Shown here piece after piece: positions 43,667 to 53,787 of a DNA stretch of 64,000 nucleotides. How positions within the stretch are numbered: the stretch's first letter is position 1; every line of letters starts with the position of its first letter. The position numbers were made by a program, and so were the translations under genes. The notes under the pieces are model-generated. The model was not told the DNA's origin. It made no database searches and saw only the letters and a program-made list of their open reading frames with translations. This DNA comes from Arabidopsis thaliana (lineage: Eukaryota; Streptophyta; Magnoliopsida; Brassicales; Brassicaceae), in the NCBI RefSeq assembly GCF_000001735.4, contig NC_003074.8, positions 20,157,261-20,221,260 on the forward strand, written 5' to 3'.

Positions 43667-46540
43667 TTAGTACTCAGTTTTTGGAGAAGGTGAATACGAA
43701 GGTGGAGGTGGGGATTTGTAAACATATGGTGGTGGGGGAGATTTGTATTCAACCTTTGGAGAAGGAGAATAATAAGGTGGTGGTGGGGAACTGTAGACAT
43801 ATGGTGGTGGAGGAGACTTGTAGTCTACCACAGGAGAAGGTGAGTAATATGGAGGTGGTGGAGAACTGTAGACATACGGTGGTGGAGGAGACTTGTAGTC
43901 TACCTTAGGGGAAGGTGAATAATATGGTGGTGGTGGTGAACTGTAGACATATGGTGGTGGAGGAGATTTGTAGTCAACCTTAGGGGAAGGTGAGTAGTAT
44001 GGTGGTGGAGGAGAACTGTAAACATACGGTGGTGGGGGAGACTTGTATTCTACCTTAGGAGAGGGTGAATAGTATGGTGGTGGTGGGGAGCTGTAGACGT
44101 ATGGTGGTGGAGGAGATTTGTAGTGAACCTTAGGAGAAGGTGAGTAATATGGAGGTGGTGGAGAACTGTAGACATATGGTGGTGGAGGAGACTTGTAATG
44201 TACCTTAGGAGTAGGTGCGTAGTATGGTGGTGGAGGAGATTTGTAGTGCACCTTAGGGGAAGGTGAGTAATATGGTGGGGGTGGAGAACTGTAAACATAT
44301 GGTGGTGGGGGTGACTTGTAATATACCTTAGGGGAAGGTGAGTAGTGTGGTGGTGGTGGAGAACTGTAGACATATGGTGGTGGAGGAGACTTGTACACAA
44401 CCTTGGGGGATGGAGAATAACATGGAGGAGGTGGTGGACAAACACAAACATGAGGATGTGGTGGAGACTTGTAGTACACCTTAGGTGAAGGCGAGTAGTA
44501 TGGAGGTGGTGGGGAGCTGTAGACATACGGTGGTGGTGGAGACTTGTAGTACACTTTAGGTGAAGGAGAGTAGTATGGTGGTGGGGGAGAACTGTAGACG
44601 TAAGGTGGTGGTGGAGATTTGTAGTACACCTTAGGAGATGGTGAATAGTATGGTGGTGGGGGAGAACTGTAAACGTATGGTGGTGGTGGGGATTTGTATT
44701 GCACCTTGGGCGAAGGTGAGTGGTATGGTGGTGGTGGAGAGCTGTAGACGTACGGTGGTGGTGGAGATTTGTAGTAAACCTTAGGCGAAGGTGAGTAGTA
44801 TGGTGGTGGTGGGGAGCTGTAAACGTACGGTGGTGGAGGAGACTTGTAGTACACCTTAGGAGAAGGTGAATAGTATGGTGGTGGTGGAGATTTGTAGTAA
44901 ACCTTAGGCGAAGGTGAGTAGTATGGTGGTGGTGGGGAGCTGTAAACGTACGGTGGTGGAGGAGACTTGTAGTACACTTTAGGAGAAGGTGAATAGTATG
45001 GTGGTGGTGGAGAACTGTAGACGTAAGGTGGTGGTGGGGACTTGTAGTACACCTTAGGAGAAGGTGAGTAGTATGGTGGTGGTGGAGAGCTGTAGACGTA
45101 CGGGGGTGGAGGAGACTTGTAATCAACCTTTGGGGATGGAGAGTATGTTGGTGGTGGTGGAGAGCTGTAGACGTACGGTGGTGGAGGAGACTTGTACTCT
45201 ACCTTTGGGGACGGTGAGTAGTATGGTGGTGGTGGAGAGCTGTAGACGTACGGGGGTGGAGGAGACTTGTACTCAACCTTAGGAGATGGGGAGTAGGTTG
45301 GTGGTGGTGGGGAGCTGTAGACGTACGGTGGTGGAGGAGATTTGTATTCAACCTTTGGGGATGGGGAATAGGTTGGTGGTGGTGGAGAGCTGTAGACGTA
45401 CGGTGGTGGAGGAGATTTGTACTCAACCTTTGGGGATGGAGAGTAGGTTGGCGGTGGTGGGGAGCTGTAGACATAGGGTGGTGGAGGAGATTTGTACTCA
45501 ACCTTTGGGGATGGAGAGTAGGTTGGCGGTGGTGGGGAGCTGTAAACATAGGGTGGTGGAGGAGATTTGTAGTCAACCTTTGGAGATGGTGAGTAGTATG
45601 GAGGTGGTGGGGAGCTGTAGACGTACGGTGGTGGAGGAGACTTGTAATCAACCTTTGGGGATGGAGAGTATGTTGGTGGTGGTGGAGAGCTGTAGACGTA
45701 CGGTGGTGGAGGAGACTTGTACTCTACCTTTGGGGACGGTGAGTAGTATGGTGGTGGTGGAGAGCTGTAGACGTACGGGGGTGGAGGAGACTTGTAATCA
45801 ACCTTTGGGGATGGAGAGTATGTTGGTGGTGGTGGAGAGCTGTAGACGTACGGTGGTGGAGGAGACTTGTACTCTACCTTTGGGGACGGTGAGTAGTATG
45901 GTGGTGGTGGAGAGCTGTAGACGTACGGGGGTGGAGGAGACTTGTACTCAACCTTAGGAGATGGGGAGTAGGTTGGTGGTGGTGGGGAGCTGTAGACGTA
46001 CGGTGGTGGAGGAGATTTGTATTCAACCTTTGGGGATGGGGAATAGGTTGGTGGTGGTGGGGAGCTGTACACGTACGGTGGTGGAGGAGATTTGTACTCA
46101 ACCTTTGGGGATGGAGAGTAGGTTGGCGGTGGTGGGGAGCTGTAAACATAGGGTGGTGGAGGAGATTTGTACTCAACCTTTGGGGATGGAGAGTAGGTTG
46201 GTGGTGGTGGGGAGCTGTAGACATACGGTGGTGGAGGAGATTTGTACTCAACCTTTGGGGATGGAGAGTAGGTCGGTGGTGGTGGTGAGCTGTAAACATA
46301 TGGTGGTGGAGGAGATTTGTATTCTACTTCAGGAGCCGGTGAGTAAGTTGGTGGTGGGGAACTGTCGATGTATGGTAGTGGGGGAGTTTTGTATTCAATC
46401 TTAGGAAGCGGTGAGGAATACAGTGGTGGTGGAGAGCTATCTGTGTATGGATCATATGCAGCAACCATTGTTGCCATGATGACAACTCCTAGAGCGCAAA
46501 TGAGATGGGTTGAAGGCCCCATCATAGAAGAAGATCTCAT
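43667..46540 (-). CDS. EXT17: Extensin, highly repetitive (At3g54580)
   Basis: Intronless, 957 residues. Extensins are hydroxyproline-rich structural glycoproteins of the cell wall, cross-linked through tyrosines. A signal peptide (THLICALGVVIMATMVAAY) is followed by about 36 tandem 25-residue units of the form SPPPPYVYSSPPPPYYSPSP + KV(E/D/Y/H)YK. The SPPPP blocks are O-glycosylation sites, and YVY and YYSPSPK are cross-linking motifs. At DNA level the unit is 75 bp, with a 675-bp higher-order duplication (about 45071-45385 repeated at 45746-46060). One unit near 44410-44470 is aberrant and carries three cysteines (HPHVCVCPPPPPC). Start ATG 46540 lies 90 nt below a TATA box. The symbol is recalled and less certain than the family. 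Confidence 0.93.
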   Translation of the reverse strand: MRSSSMMGPSTHLICALGVVIMATMVAAYDPYTDSSPPPLYSSPLPKIEYKTPPLPYIDSSPPPTYSPAPEVEYKSPPPPYVYSSPPPPTYSPSPKVEYKSPPPPYVYSSPPPPTYSPSPKVEYKSPPPPYVYSSPPPPTYSPSPKVEYKSPPPPYVYSSPPPPTYSPSPKVEYKSPPPPYVYSSPPPPTYSPSPKVEYKSPPPPYVYSSPPPPYYSPSPKVEYKSPPPPYVYSSPPPPTYSPSPKVDYKSPPPPYVYSSPPPPYYSPSPKVEYKSPPPPYVYSSPPPPTYSPSPKVDYKSPPPPYVYSSPPPPYYSPSPKVDYKSPPPPYVYSSPPPPTYSPSPKVEYKSPPPPYVYSSPPPPTYSPSPKVEYKSPPPPYVYSSPPPPTYSPSPKVEYKSPPPPYVYSSPPPPTYSPSPKVEYKSPPPPYVYSSPPPPYYSPSPKVEYKSPPPPYVYSSPPPPTYSPSPKVDYKSPPPPYVYSSPPPPYYSPSPKVYYKSPPPPYVYSSPPPPYYSPSPKVYYKSPPPPYVYSSPPPPYYSPSPKVYYKSPPPPYYSPSPKVYYKSPPPPYVYSSPPPPYYSPSPKVYYKSPPPPYVYSSPPPPYHSPSPKVQYKSPPPPYVYSSPPPPYYSPSPKVYYKSPPPPYVYSSPPPPYYSPSPKVYYKSPPPPYVYSSPPPPYYSPSPKVYYKSPPHPHVCVCPPPPPCYSPSPKVVYKSPPPPYVYSSPPPPHYSPSPKVYYKSPPPPYVYSSPPPPYYSPSPKVHYKSPPPPYYAPTPKVHYKSPPPPYVYSSPPPPYYSPSPKVHYKSPPPPYVYSSPPPPYYSPSPKVEYKSPPPPYVYSSPPPPYYSPSPKVDYKSPPPPYVYSSPPPPYYSPSPKVDYKSPPPPYVYSSPPPPYYSPSPVVDYKSPPPPYVYSSPPPPYYSPSPKVEYKSPPPPYVYKSPPPPSYSPSPKTEY
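44416..44462 (-). other. Cysteine-bearing variant repeat in extensin 1
   Basis: Codes for PHPHVCVCPPPPPCYSPSP in place of the usual PPPPYVYSSPPPPYYSPSP. It is the only unit with cysteine in this protein; the sister extensin has the same unit. Confidence 0.85.
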
Positions 46541-46560
46541 TGAGATTTTGTTTATTCTCT

Positions 46561-46582
46561 ACCAACGCGTTACTACGTTGGT
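46561..46582 (-). promoter_or_regulatory. 5'UTR hairpin of extensin 1
   Basis: Arms ACCAACG and CGTTGGT (7 bp, perfect) around an 8-nt loop, 21 nt upstream of the ATG and downstream of the TATA box. The sister extensin leader has the same 22-nt structure. Confidence 0.65.
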
Positions 46583-46629
46583 TAGTTGTTTTTGTTTTGT
46601 TTTGTGTTGTAAAGAATGGGAGCATGGGG

Positions 46630-46636
46630 TTTTATA
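46630..46636 (-). promoter_or_regulatory. TATA box of extensin 1
   Basis: TATAAAA on the minus strand (preceded by CTTTGC), 90 bp upstream of the ATG. Confidence 0.7.
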
Positions 46637-46697
46637 GCAAAGTGTTTCTCAGAATCCAGCTCTACGATTATTTTTGCCCTGTCCTTGTGGACTCTGT

Positions 46698-46772
46698 CAA
46701 TTAAATCGTGGAAGCATGTCTACACGATATTAGTGTGAGACGTGCAAGAACGTTTTGCGAATGTCAACGAGT
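46698..46772 (-). promoter_or_regulatory. Conserved promoter module, extensin 1 copy
   Basis: On the minus strand it reads CTCGTTGACATTCG, then AAACGTTC.TGCACGTCT, then CGTGT.GACATGCTTCCACG and ATTTA.TTG. The same series occurs upstream of the other extensin. It includes a TTGAC W-box core and a GCACGTC ACGT-core. It ends 62 bp above the TATA box. Confidence 0.75.
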
Positions 46773-48729
46773 CATTTTCCATTTTATATTCGCAAGTTCA
46801 ATAAGAATTTTGTGTATCATGGATGCTTCACATAGATTAAAAGACCTTGTCTAATTATTTTCTTATGTTTTAAAGGGCCACTTCAAATATATTGAAAAGT
46901 GAACAGAAAATTTGATTATTCGGATGATTTCATACATCTCCAATATATTAAACTTAAAGAAAGAAATTGCTTAAATGGATACTTCTTATTGATATTGGAT
47001 GCTTGACGCTAATATTTTCCTCCAACGATTACAATATATATTGCACTAGAGTTTTGACATGATCTATGCGCTGGTATAACAAAAGTTATTCTAAGGAATG
47101 TAAAGGATAATTAAAGACGAAGTAAAACGAAAGACTTTTAAGATGATAATCATGATATCAAAATATATGTACATACTTACTAAATTAAAGTAGAGAACTA
47201 TTTATATGGTACTTGTTGGGACTAAAACTATGGATTGTGTAATATTTTCAGTCAGTGGTTAAATGAGTTTCAGAGTTTACACATATTAAATACCAGTTTC
47301 AATGGGATATTATTACCGCAAAAACAACAAACTAGGATTTAAAAATATCAGTTGATTAAAGAAACTAGTATATAAATAGTTTATTTATAAACTTACTCTA
47401 AAAATCAAATCATAAAAAGAGAATAAAAAGATCAAGAACCTTCTATGGTCCATGAATGACGATTTACCATTTCGTTATTAACTCATCTCTTTATTAGTCA
47501 CTTAGTCATCTAGTTGATTTTTGACAGCCACTTAGTCATAGATTTGCTGCATTTGCAAGACTTAATTGTATGATTGTAATTATGTTTTAGATATTCATTT
47601 ATCATTATAAAGGGTAATCCATTGAAAATGTATACATTGAAAGGTACGTAGACGTGTTCTTACGACTTTGGAACTTGGAAGGATGGTTTTTGTGGTGGCT
47701 GAATCGTTTCAATCTCATGAGTTGCTCTCAATGTGATGTTAATTTTCTTCTGTAATTGTATTTTTTTGTTTTAATTACTCCAACTTTAAGAAACCATAGA
47801 ATCCAACTTAAAAGAGAAAATTGATAAAGAATTAAATTTAGACTTCTTAAGAGAAAATTAAGTCTAGATGGAATGGAAGACACGACGATTAGAATTAAAA
47901 GAAATGATAGTCTTTGTTAAATTAGAAAATAAGCTAGAGTTTCGTTTTTGTAACGTGATTTAGAGTTATATCAAAACGAATCAGGAATATTTTTAAGACA
48001 TGTTTGTACTAACATATATGTAAAGCTCGTGGCCCTCATGAAGAGACACAGCGAAGAAAATAAACTTGGAGCTTCTTTGCGCAATTGCAGAGTCGTCGAT
48101 CGTGGTTTTGTTCTTGCCTGCATGGTGGTTGAATCTTGACAGTGGTTTTCTGGAGGAATAATATATGTAATTAACCATAATGACGGATATTTGTCCCCCA
48201 AAAAATGATAATCATAATGACGGAATAAAAGAGTAGTACTTTGATTTACTCTTTTGAGGATACTTATTTTTGTTCATGTCAAGTTCTTATCTATAAGAAA
48301 AAAATGTAAATGAGTAGGTATAGGAAAACTGAACCTCCTTAAATATATCCCATATACAAAACTCATTTGGAGGATTACATAGCTACCAAGAACTATCGAG
48401 TTAAGACACTACACATATAGATCATTACAAACAATCTTTATATATACAATTTAGTCCAATTATAAATCAAAATCCATAAGAAAATTGATATTAATTAAGA
48501 ACAAGAGGCGAAATGAAATCACCCTTAAACAAATCTCGCGTGACAGTTATCTACTACAATTTACCTTGTAAATCATTGATGATTGATAACCAGGTGAGTC
48601 AAATATGCAAAAAATATGATATGCAGTGACCCTTTAAAAAGTGAAAATTAAAATTAAACTAGCTCGTTGAATAAATGATGTATATTTGATACATAAAATT
48701 CTTCTTAACCAAGCAAATATAATATGTGG

Positions 48730-48805
48730 CTCGTTGACATTCGCTAAACGTTCCTGCACGTCTAAAACCAGTCTCGTGTCGACATGCTTCCACGATTTAG
48801 TTGGA
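48730..48805 (+). promoter_or_regulatory. Conserved promoter module, extensin 2 copy
   Basis: Plus-strand counterpart of 46698-46772, aligning almost base for base, with one indel of a few bases. It lies 61 bp above TATATAAA (48866-48873), the same spacing as in the partner gene. Confidence 0.75.
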
Positions 48806-48865
48806 TGAAGTCCAAAACAACAAAGAAAAACGAATAGTCTAGCTGCATTTAGAGAAAACATTTGC

Positions 48866-48873
48866 TATATAAA
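48866..48873 (+). promoter_or_regulatory. TATA box of extensin 2
   Basis: TATATAAA after TTTGC, 90 bp upstream of the ATG. Position matches extensin 1. Confidence 0.7.
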
Positions 48874-48920
48874 CTCATGCGCACATTCTTTTACAACACA
48901 AACCAAAACAACAAAATCTA

Positions 48921-48942
48921 ACCAACGTAGTAAAGCGTTGGT
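48921..48942 (+). promoter_or_regulatory. 5'UTR hairpin of extensin 2
   Basis: Arms ACCAACG and CGTTGGT with an 8-nt loop (TAGTAAAG), 20 nt upstream of the ATG. It is conserved in the partner gene with one loop change. Confidence 0.65.
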
Positions 48943-48962
48943 ACAAAAAAAGCAAAATCATA

Positions 48963-51212
48963 ATGAGATCTTCTTCTAAGATGGGGCCTTCAGCCCATCT
49001 CATTTCCGCTCTAGGAGTTATCATCATGGCAACAATGGTTGCTGCATATGAGCCAGAAACATATGCCTCTCCGCCACCGTTGTATTCTTCACCGCTTCCT
49101 GAAGTTGAATACAAGACTCCTCCACTACCATACGTCGACAGTTCCCCACCACCAACTTACACACCAGCTCCTGAAGTGGAATACAAGTCTCCACCACCAC
49201 CATATGTCTATAGTTCTCCACCCCCACCAACATACTCCCCATCTCCAAAGGTTGACTACAAATCTCCTCCACCACCATACGTCTACAGTTCTCCACCACC
49301 ACCATATTACTCGCCTTCTCCTAAGGTCGACTACAAGTCTCCTCCACCACCATACGTCTACAACTCTCCACCACCACCATATTACTCGCCTTCCCCTAAG
49401 GTCGACTACAAGTCACCTCCACCACCATACGTCTACAGCTCCCCACCACCACCGTACTACTCTCCATCTCCTAAGGTTGAGTACAAATCTCCTCCTCCAC
49501 CGTACGTCTACAGTTCTCCACCACCACCATACTACTCACCATCCCCTAAGGTTGACTACAAGTCTCCTCCACCACCATACGTATACAGCTCCCCACCACC
49601 ACCATACTATTCTCCATCCCCTAAGGTTGAGTACAAATCTCCTCCTCCACCGTACGTTTACAGTTCTCCACCACCACCATACTACTCACCATCCCCTAAA
49701 GTTGACTACAAGTCTCCTCCACCACCATACGTCTACAGTTCCCCACCACCACCATACTATTCACCATCCCCTAAAGTAGACTACAAGTCTCCCCCACCAC
49801 CATACGTTTACAGCTCCCCACCACCACCATACTACTCACCATCCCCAAAGGTTGACTACAAGTCTCCTCCACCACCATACGTCTACAGCTCCCCACCACC
49901 ACCATACTACTCACCATCCCCAAAGGTTGACTACAAGTCTCCTCCACCACCATACGTCTACAGCTCCCCACCACCACCATACTACTCACCATCCCCAAAG
50001 GTTGACTACAAGTCTCCTCCACCACCATACGTTTACAGTTCCCCACCACCACCAACCTACTCTCCATCCCCAAAGGTTGACTACAAGTCTCCTCCACCAC
50101 CATACGTCTACAGCTCCCCACCACCACCATACTACTCACCATCCCCAAAGGTTGAGTACAAATCTCCTCCACCACCGTATGTCTACAGCTCCCCACCACC
50201 ACCAACCTACTCTCCATCCCCTAAGGTGTACTACAAGTCTCCACCACCACCATACGTATACAGTTCTCCACCACCACCATACTACTCACCATCCCCTAAG
50301 GTGTACTACAAGTCCCCACCACCACCTTACGTATACAGTTCTCCACCACCACCATACTACTCACCTTCTCCTAAGGTGTATTACAAGTCTCCACCACCAC
50401 CGTACGTGTACAGTTCTCCACCACCACCATACTACTCACCTTCTCCTAAGGTGTATTACAAGTCTCCACCACCACCATACGTCTACAGTTCTCCACCTCC
50501 ACCATATTACTCACCTTCCCCTAAGGTGTACTACAAATCCCCACCACCACCATACGTCTACAGCTCTCCACCTCCACCATATTACTCACCTTCCCCTAAG
50601 GTGCACTACAAATCCCCACCACCACCATACGTCTACAGCTCTCCACCTCCACCATATTACTCACCTTCCCCTAAGGTGCACTACAAATCCCCACCACCAC
50701 CATACGTCTACAACTCTCCACCACCACCATACTATTCACCATCTCCTAAGGTGTACTACAAATCTCCACCACCACCTTACGTCTACAGTTCTCCCCCACC
50801 ACCGTACTACTCTCCTTCACCTAAAGTGTACTACAAGTCTCCACCACCACCATATGTCTACAGCTCTCCACCACCACCATATTACTCCCCTTCCCCTAAG
50901 GTGTACTACAAGTCTCCACCACCACCTTATTACTCACCTTCCCCTAAGGTATACTACAAATCCCCACCACATCCTCATGTATGTGTTTGTCCACCACCAC
51001 CTCCATGTTATTCTCCATCCCCTAAGGTTGTGTACAAGTCTCCTCCACCACCATATGTCTACAATTCCCCACCACCACCATACTACTCACCTTCTCCAAA
51101 AGTTTACTACAAGTCTCCTCCACCACCATCTTATTATTCTCCCTCTCCAAAGGTTGAATACAAATCTCCACCTCCACCATCGTATTCACCTTCTCCAAAA
51201 ACTGAGTACTAA
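48963..51212 (+). CDS. HRGP1: Extensin / hydroxyproline-rich glycoprotein HRGP1 (At3g54590)
   Basis: Intronless, 749 residues. It has the same plan as the minus-strand extensin: near-identical signal peptide (MRSSSKMGPSAHLISALGVI), a spacer with TPPLPYVDSSPPPTYTPAPE, then about 28 units of SPPPPYVYSSPPPPYYSPSP with KVDYK, KVEYK, KVYYK or KVHYK. The kind of fourth residue changes in blocks: D/E early, Y/H late. The cysteine unit (HPHVCVCPPPPPC, about 50967-51017) and the terminal SYSPSPKTEY are conserved with the partner. It is a secreted cell-wall protein, probably hydroxylated, arabinosylated and cross-linked through Tyr. The two genes form an inverted duplicate. Confidence 0.93.
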   Translation: MRSSSKMGPSAHLISALGVIIMATMVAAYEPETYASPPPLYSSPLPEVEYKTPPLPYVDSSPPPTYTPAPEVEYKSPPPPYVYSSPPPPTYSPSPKVDYKSPPPPYVYSSPPPPYYSPSPKVDYKSPPPPYVYNSPPPPYYSPSPKVDYKSPPPPYVYSSPPPPYYSPSPKVEYKSPPPPYVYSSPPPPYYSPSPKVDYKSPPPPYVYSSPPPPYYSPSPKVEYKSPPPPYVYSSPPPPYYSPSPKVDYKSPPPPYVYSSPPPPYYSPSPKVDYKSPPPPYVYSSPPPPYYSPSPKVDYKSPPPPYVYSSPPPPYYSPSPKVDYKSPPPPYVYSSPPPPYYSPSPKVDYKSPPPPYVYSSPPPPTYSPSPKVDYKSPPPPYVYSSPPPPYYSPSPKVEYKSPPPPYVYSSPPPPTYSPSPKVYYKSPPPPYVYSSPPPPYYSPSPKVYYKSPPPPYVYSSPPPPYYSPSPKVYYKSPPPPYVYSSPPPPYYSPSPKVYYKSPPPPYVYSSPPPPYYSPSPKVYYKSPPPPYVYSSPPPPYYSPSPKVHYKSPPPPYVYSSPPPPYYSPSPKVHYKSPPPPYVYNSPPPPYYSPSPKVYYKSPPPPYVYSSPPPPYYSPSPKVYYKSPPPPYVYSSPPPPYYSPSPKVYYKSPPPPYYSPSPKVYYKSPPHPHVCVCPPPPPCYSPSPKVVYKSPPPPYVYNSPPPPYYSPSPKVYYKSPPPPSYYSPSPKVEYKSPPPPSYSPSPKTEY
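50967..51017 (+). other. Cysteine-bearing variant repeat in extensin 2
   Basis: Encodes PHPHVCVCPPPPPCYSPSP, the same substitution block as in extensin 1 and unique within this protein. Confidence 0.85.
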
Positions 51213-51896
51213 ATTTCTCGGCTGCCTCTATATGAGTGAAACTAAAAAATGTAATTCTTAAATAAGTTATCGAATATTATTCGATTTTATCTTTCCTTTT
51301 GTTCTCGTTTTTTAATTTCTCTTATCTAATCAATTTTTAATTTTCTTGGGATTTGGCTACAAAATTTTCTTTTATTTGTGTAACGATTGCTTGCGATCTA
51401 TATAAACTCCTTTGCAAATTCTTGACTTTGTATCGTTTAAATAACTATATGATCCTCTAACATGGATCTTGTCTTTGGACAGCACACCTAAAAGCATGAA
51501 TTATTTTAATTCTAGTATGTCTTCAACCTTAACGATCCACAATTTTTAACTCTTGGAGGTTTCATTTTCCTACCTAAATCTGGTATGGATTAAAAAAGAA
51601 AACTCAAACTAAAAAACAATTATGAGACGACAATTCCCAAAGATATCAAGAAGACAAGAACTACATTTTACTCCACAACTATATTCTATCGCATTATTTT
51701 TATTAAAAGATTTTCATTGATATAAAAGGAATTAAAAAGGAACTCTAATCGAACCATTACATCCAACCACAAAAGGGAAAAAAAAAGGTGAAAGTTTAAA
51801 ACATGAAATAGCTAATTCAAGATTTTATATCTTTATTTTTCCGAAATATTTTTGTCCCTTACGATTAAATTCAATAAACCAAAGAACTAAAAGAGT

Positions 51897-51951
51897 GGTT
51901 GTCTAGTGGTAGTACAAGGGAATTGGTTTCTTTGTACACCGGGTTCAATTC
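51897..51951 (+). mobile_element. tRNA-like fragment, possible SINE head
   Basis: GGTTGTCTAGTGGTAG (A-box-like, similar to tRNA-Gly) and GGGTTCAATTC (B-box-like) are about 40 bp apart, as in a Pol III internal promoter. The arms do not fold into a complete cloverleaf and no poly(A) tail with target duplication was found, so this is at best a SINE remnant. Confidence 0.35.
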
Positions 51952-52066
51952 TGTTTAGAAACAGAGAAATATTCTTTAAATGAAAATGGACTAAAGACTA
52001 GCTCCGGATATAGAAGAAGATTATAGATCCAAATTCCAAAACTTTCGCGAGCCCGAACTTTCTTAG

Positions 52067-52480
52067 CTAAACAAAAAGAAATCTAATATAAAAATAAGAA
52101 GAAGAAACAACCAAGGAACGATAAGAGGTAATTATGCTATAAAAAGCGGTCACTTGTCTTGGTTCTCGAGGATAGAAATCAAGTTTGCACAATCGGAAGC
52201 GAAAATACCAAACATCTTGCCGGTAGAGATCATGCATTAATTCCATTGCCCATAACAGATAATCAAATTCTGCATGGAGCGACAATAAACTCCGACGGCT
52301 ACTTCTGAGACCTTGATGAAGAACTAAGTTTTGTTTCACTAGAACCCAACTATATCCGCTCAGAGCCATCTTCATGCCAAGGCGCATTAAACAGAGATCA
52401 AGATAGGGGGATCTAGATTAAACGTTGGAGGTGTGACAGAAATTATGGACTCTTCTTTTAGGGAAGCTTGTTTCCAAGCT
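52067..52480 (-). pseudogene. Retroelement-type RNase H (RVT_3) relic
   Basis: On the minus strand the segments EHLAAWKQASLKEES, ALSGYSWVLVKQNLVLHQGL, RSSRRSLLSLHAEFDYLLWA and, after a frameshift, FGIFASDCANLISILENQDK match the RNase H-like domain found in plant non-LTR retrotransposons and their domesticated relatives. The conserved AE (in LHAE) and DC (in SDCAN) residues are visible. A TGA follows NQDK where Trp is usual. Frameshifts and stops show it is non-functional. Confidence 0.72.
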
Positions 52481-53787
52481 GCAAGATGTTCAACGCTCAC
52501 AAATATGTTAGCATATGATATGATTAGGTTTTTGAATTCTATATTTTTATATGTCGCAAGCGCACTACAATTAATAAATCTTCTTAGGGTAGAATTTCAA
52601 TCCATAAGCAGGCTACTAATTATACCATGAATACTACCATTTTCCCCTCTTTTTTTTATTTATGATAAGGTTTCTACGTTAGTAACTCTTATATATATGT
52701 TTTGACTGTTACACACTTGTGGAATCATGATGGCTGGATTGGTGATTCGACCATTTTGACATTGAAAACCGGTCTCCCTCCAATTACCTTGAAGCGTTAT
52801 GCAATAAGTGTAAATGTCTGCTTTCGAATGGTTTTAGCAGTCCATGAGGCTAATCGACCCAACCCAACTCATAGACTATAGAGTTACATCATTTCCGTTG
52901 CATGTCTCTTGTGACACAAAGAACTAAACAAGATAAGAGAGAATTAGAGAAGCTATAAAACATAAAATCACTACATGTCACATTTATCATTTACTATGTT
53001 GAATATTTTTACCGTTCAATTTAAAGAAATCCAACAATATGCTTAAAATAATTTTTTTGATTAATGTTTCCAAATTCTATATGTTCTTTTAATCATATGG
53101 TAATTGATTATTTTCGACCATTCTGATAAAGTTTGGAGTACACTGTATTTTTTTTTAAAAATAGAAGAAATGTATATATAAATTAACTAAGAATATATTA
53201 AGTTTTATTGTTTTAATAAAGTAGTTTCATTGCTGCATGCACTCTGCCATTTACATAAAATGCAAGCCTTGTAATTTACTTTTCTTCATTAATTGTTTAA
53301 GATTTGTTTTCAATTTTAATTTTGTTAAGAAAACAAATCTTAATACGTTTTTTTATTTTGCTGGCTCTGAGGCAACAAACTTTTTTTACAATTACTTCTT
53401 TGTCATCCCCACTTAATCTGGCCTTACCGTTTTTATTTGGCTTCCCGGGTTATGCATAAGAAGATGTCAAGTAGGTGAGAGGTTGGTGTGCGTAGGGAAT
53501 TTGCAATTAACACGTGTTTATTTTAACTCTCTTCAATTTTAAATGGTGAGAGTAGACGTAGCAAACTAGTCTAATCGCGAACTAAACCACTTTATATTTT
53601 TTGAACGAAATAGAAATTGTTGTAGTTTTCTATAAATTATTTTTTAATAATCTCCAAATAGAGCAACGTATCCACTTATATATATAACCTTATCTCTTTT
53701 TTTATTGGAGAAAAAAAAAGTACACTGTGATAATTTGAACTCATATATATACACACTAGTTGTGTGTGCTTGTCTTAAGAAAAAACA

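Larger units (their letters stand above)
46541..48962. other. Shared divergent promoter region of the extensin pair
   Basis: 2.4 kb between two head-to-head extensin start codons. The two proximal ends are recognisable inverted copies of each other (46698-46772 and 48730-48805). The centre is AT-rich. A coding-looking minus-strand fragment lies near 48000-48160. Confidence 0.6.
51213..53787. other. Intergenic, extensin 2 / DJ1F, with retroelement relics
   Basis: The first 650 bp is 3' flank. A tRNA-like fragment (51897-51951) and an RNase H relic (52067-52480) follow. The rest is AT-rich with no recognised gene; CACGTG at about 53512 and TATA-like strings at 53680 and 53743 precede DJ1F. Confidence 0.5.

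Noticed and set aside
45286-45957. Long antisense open frames in extensin genes (Val/Cys-rich or His/Thr-rich)
   Set aside because: Any unit with a length divisible by three that lacks stops in other frames gives such frames. The compositions mirror the PPPP codons.
51897-51951. Functional tRNA-Gly gene
   Set aside because: The boxes are present, but acceptor and anticodon stems do not pair over the expected length and no terminator fits.
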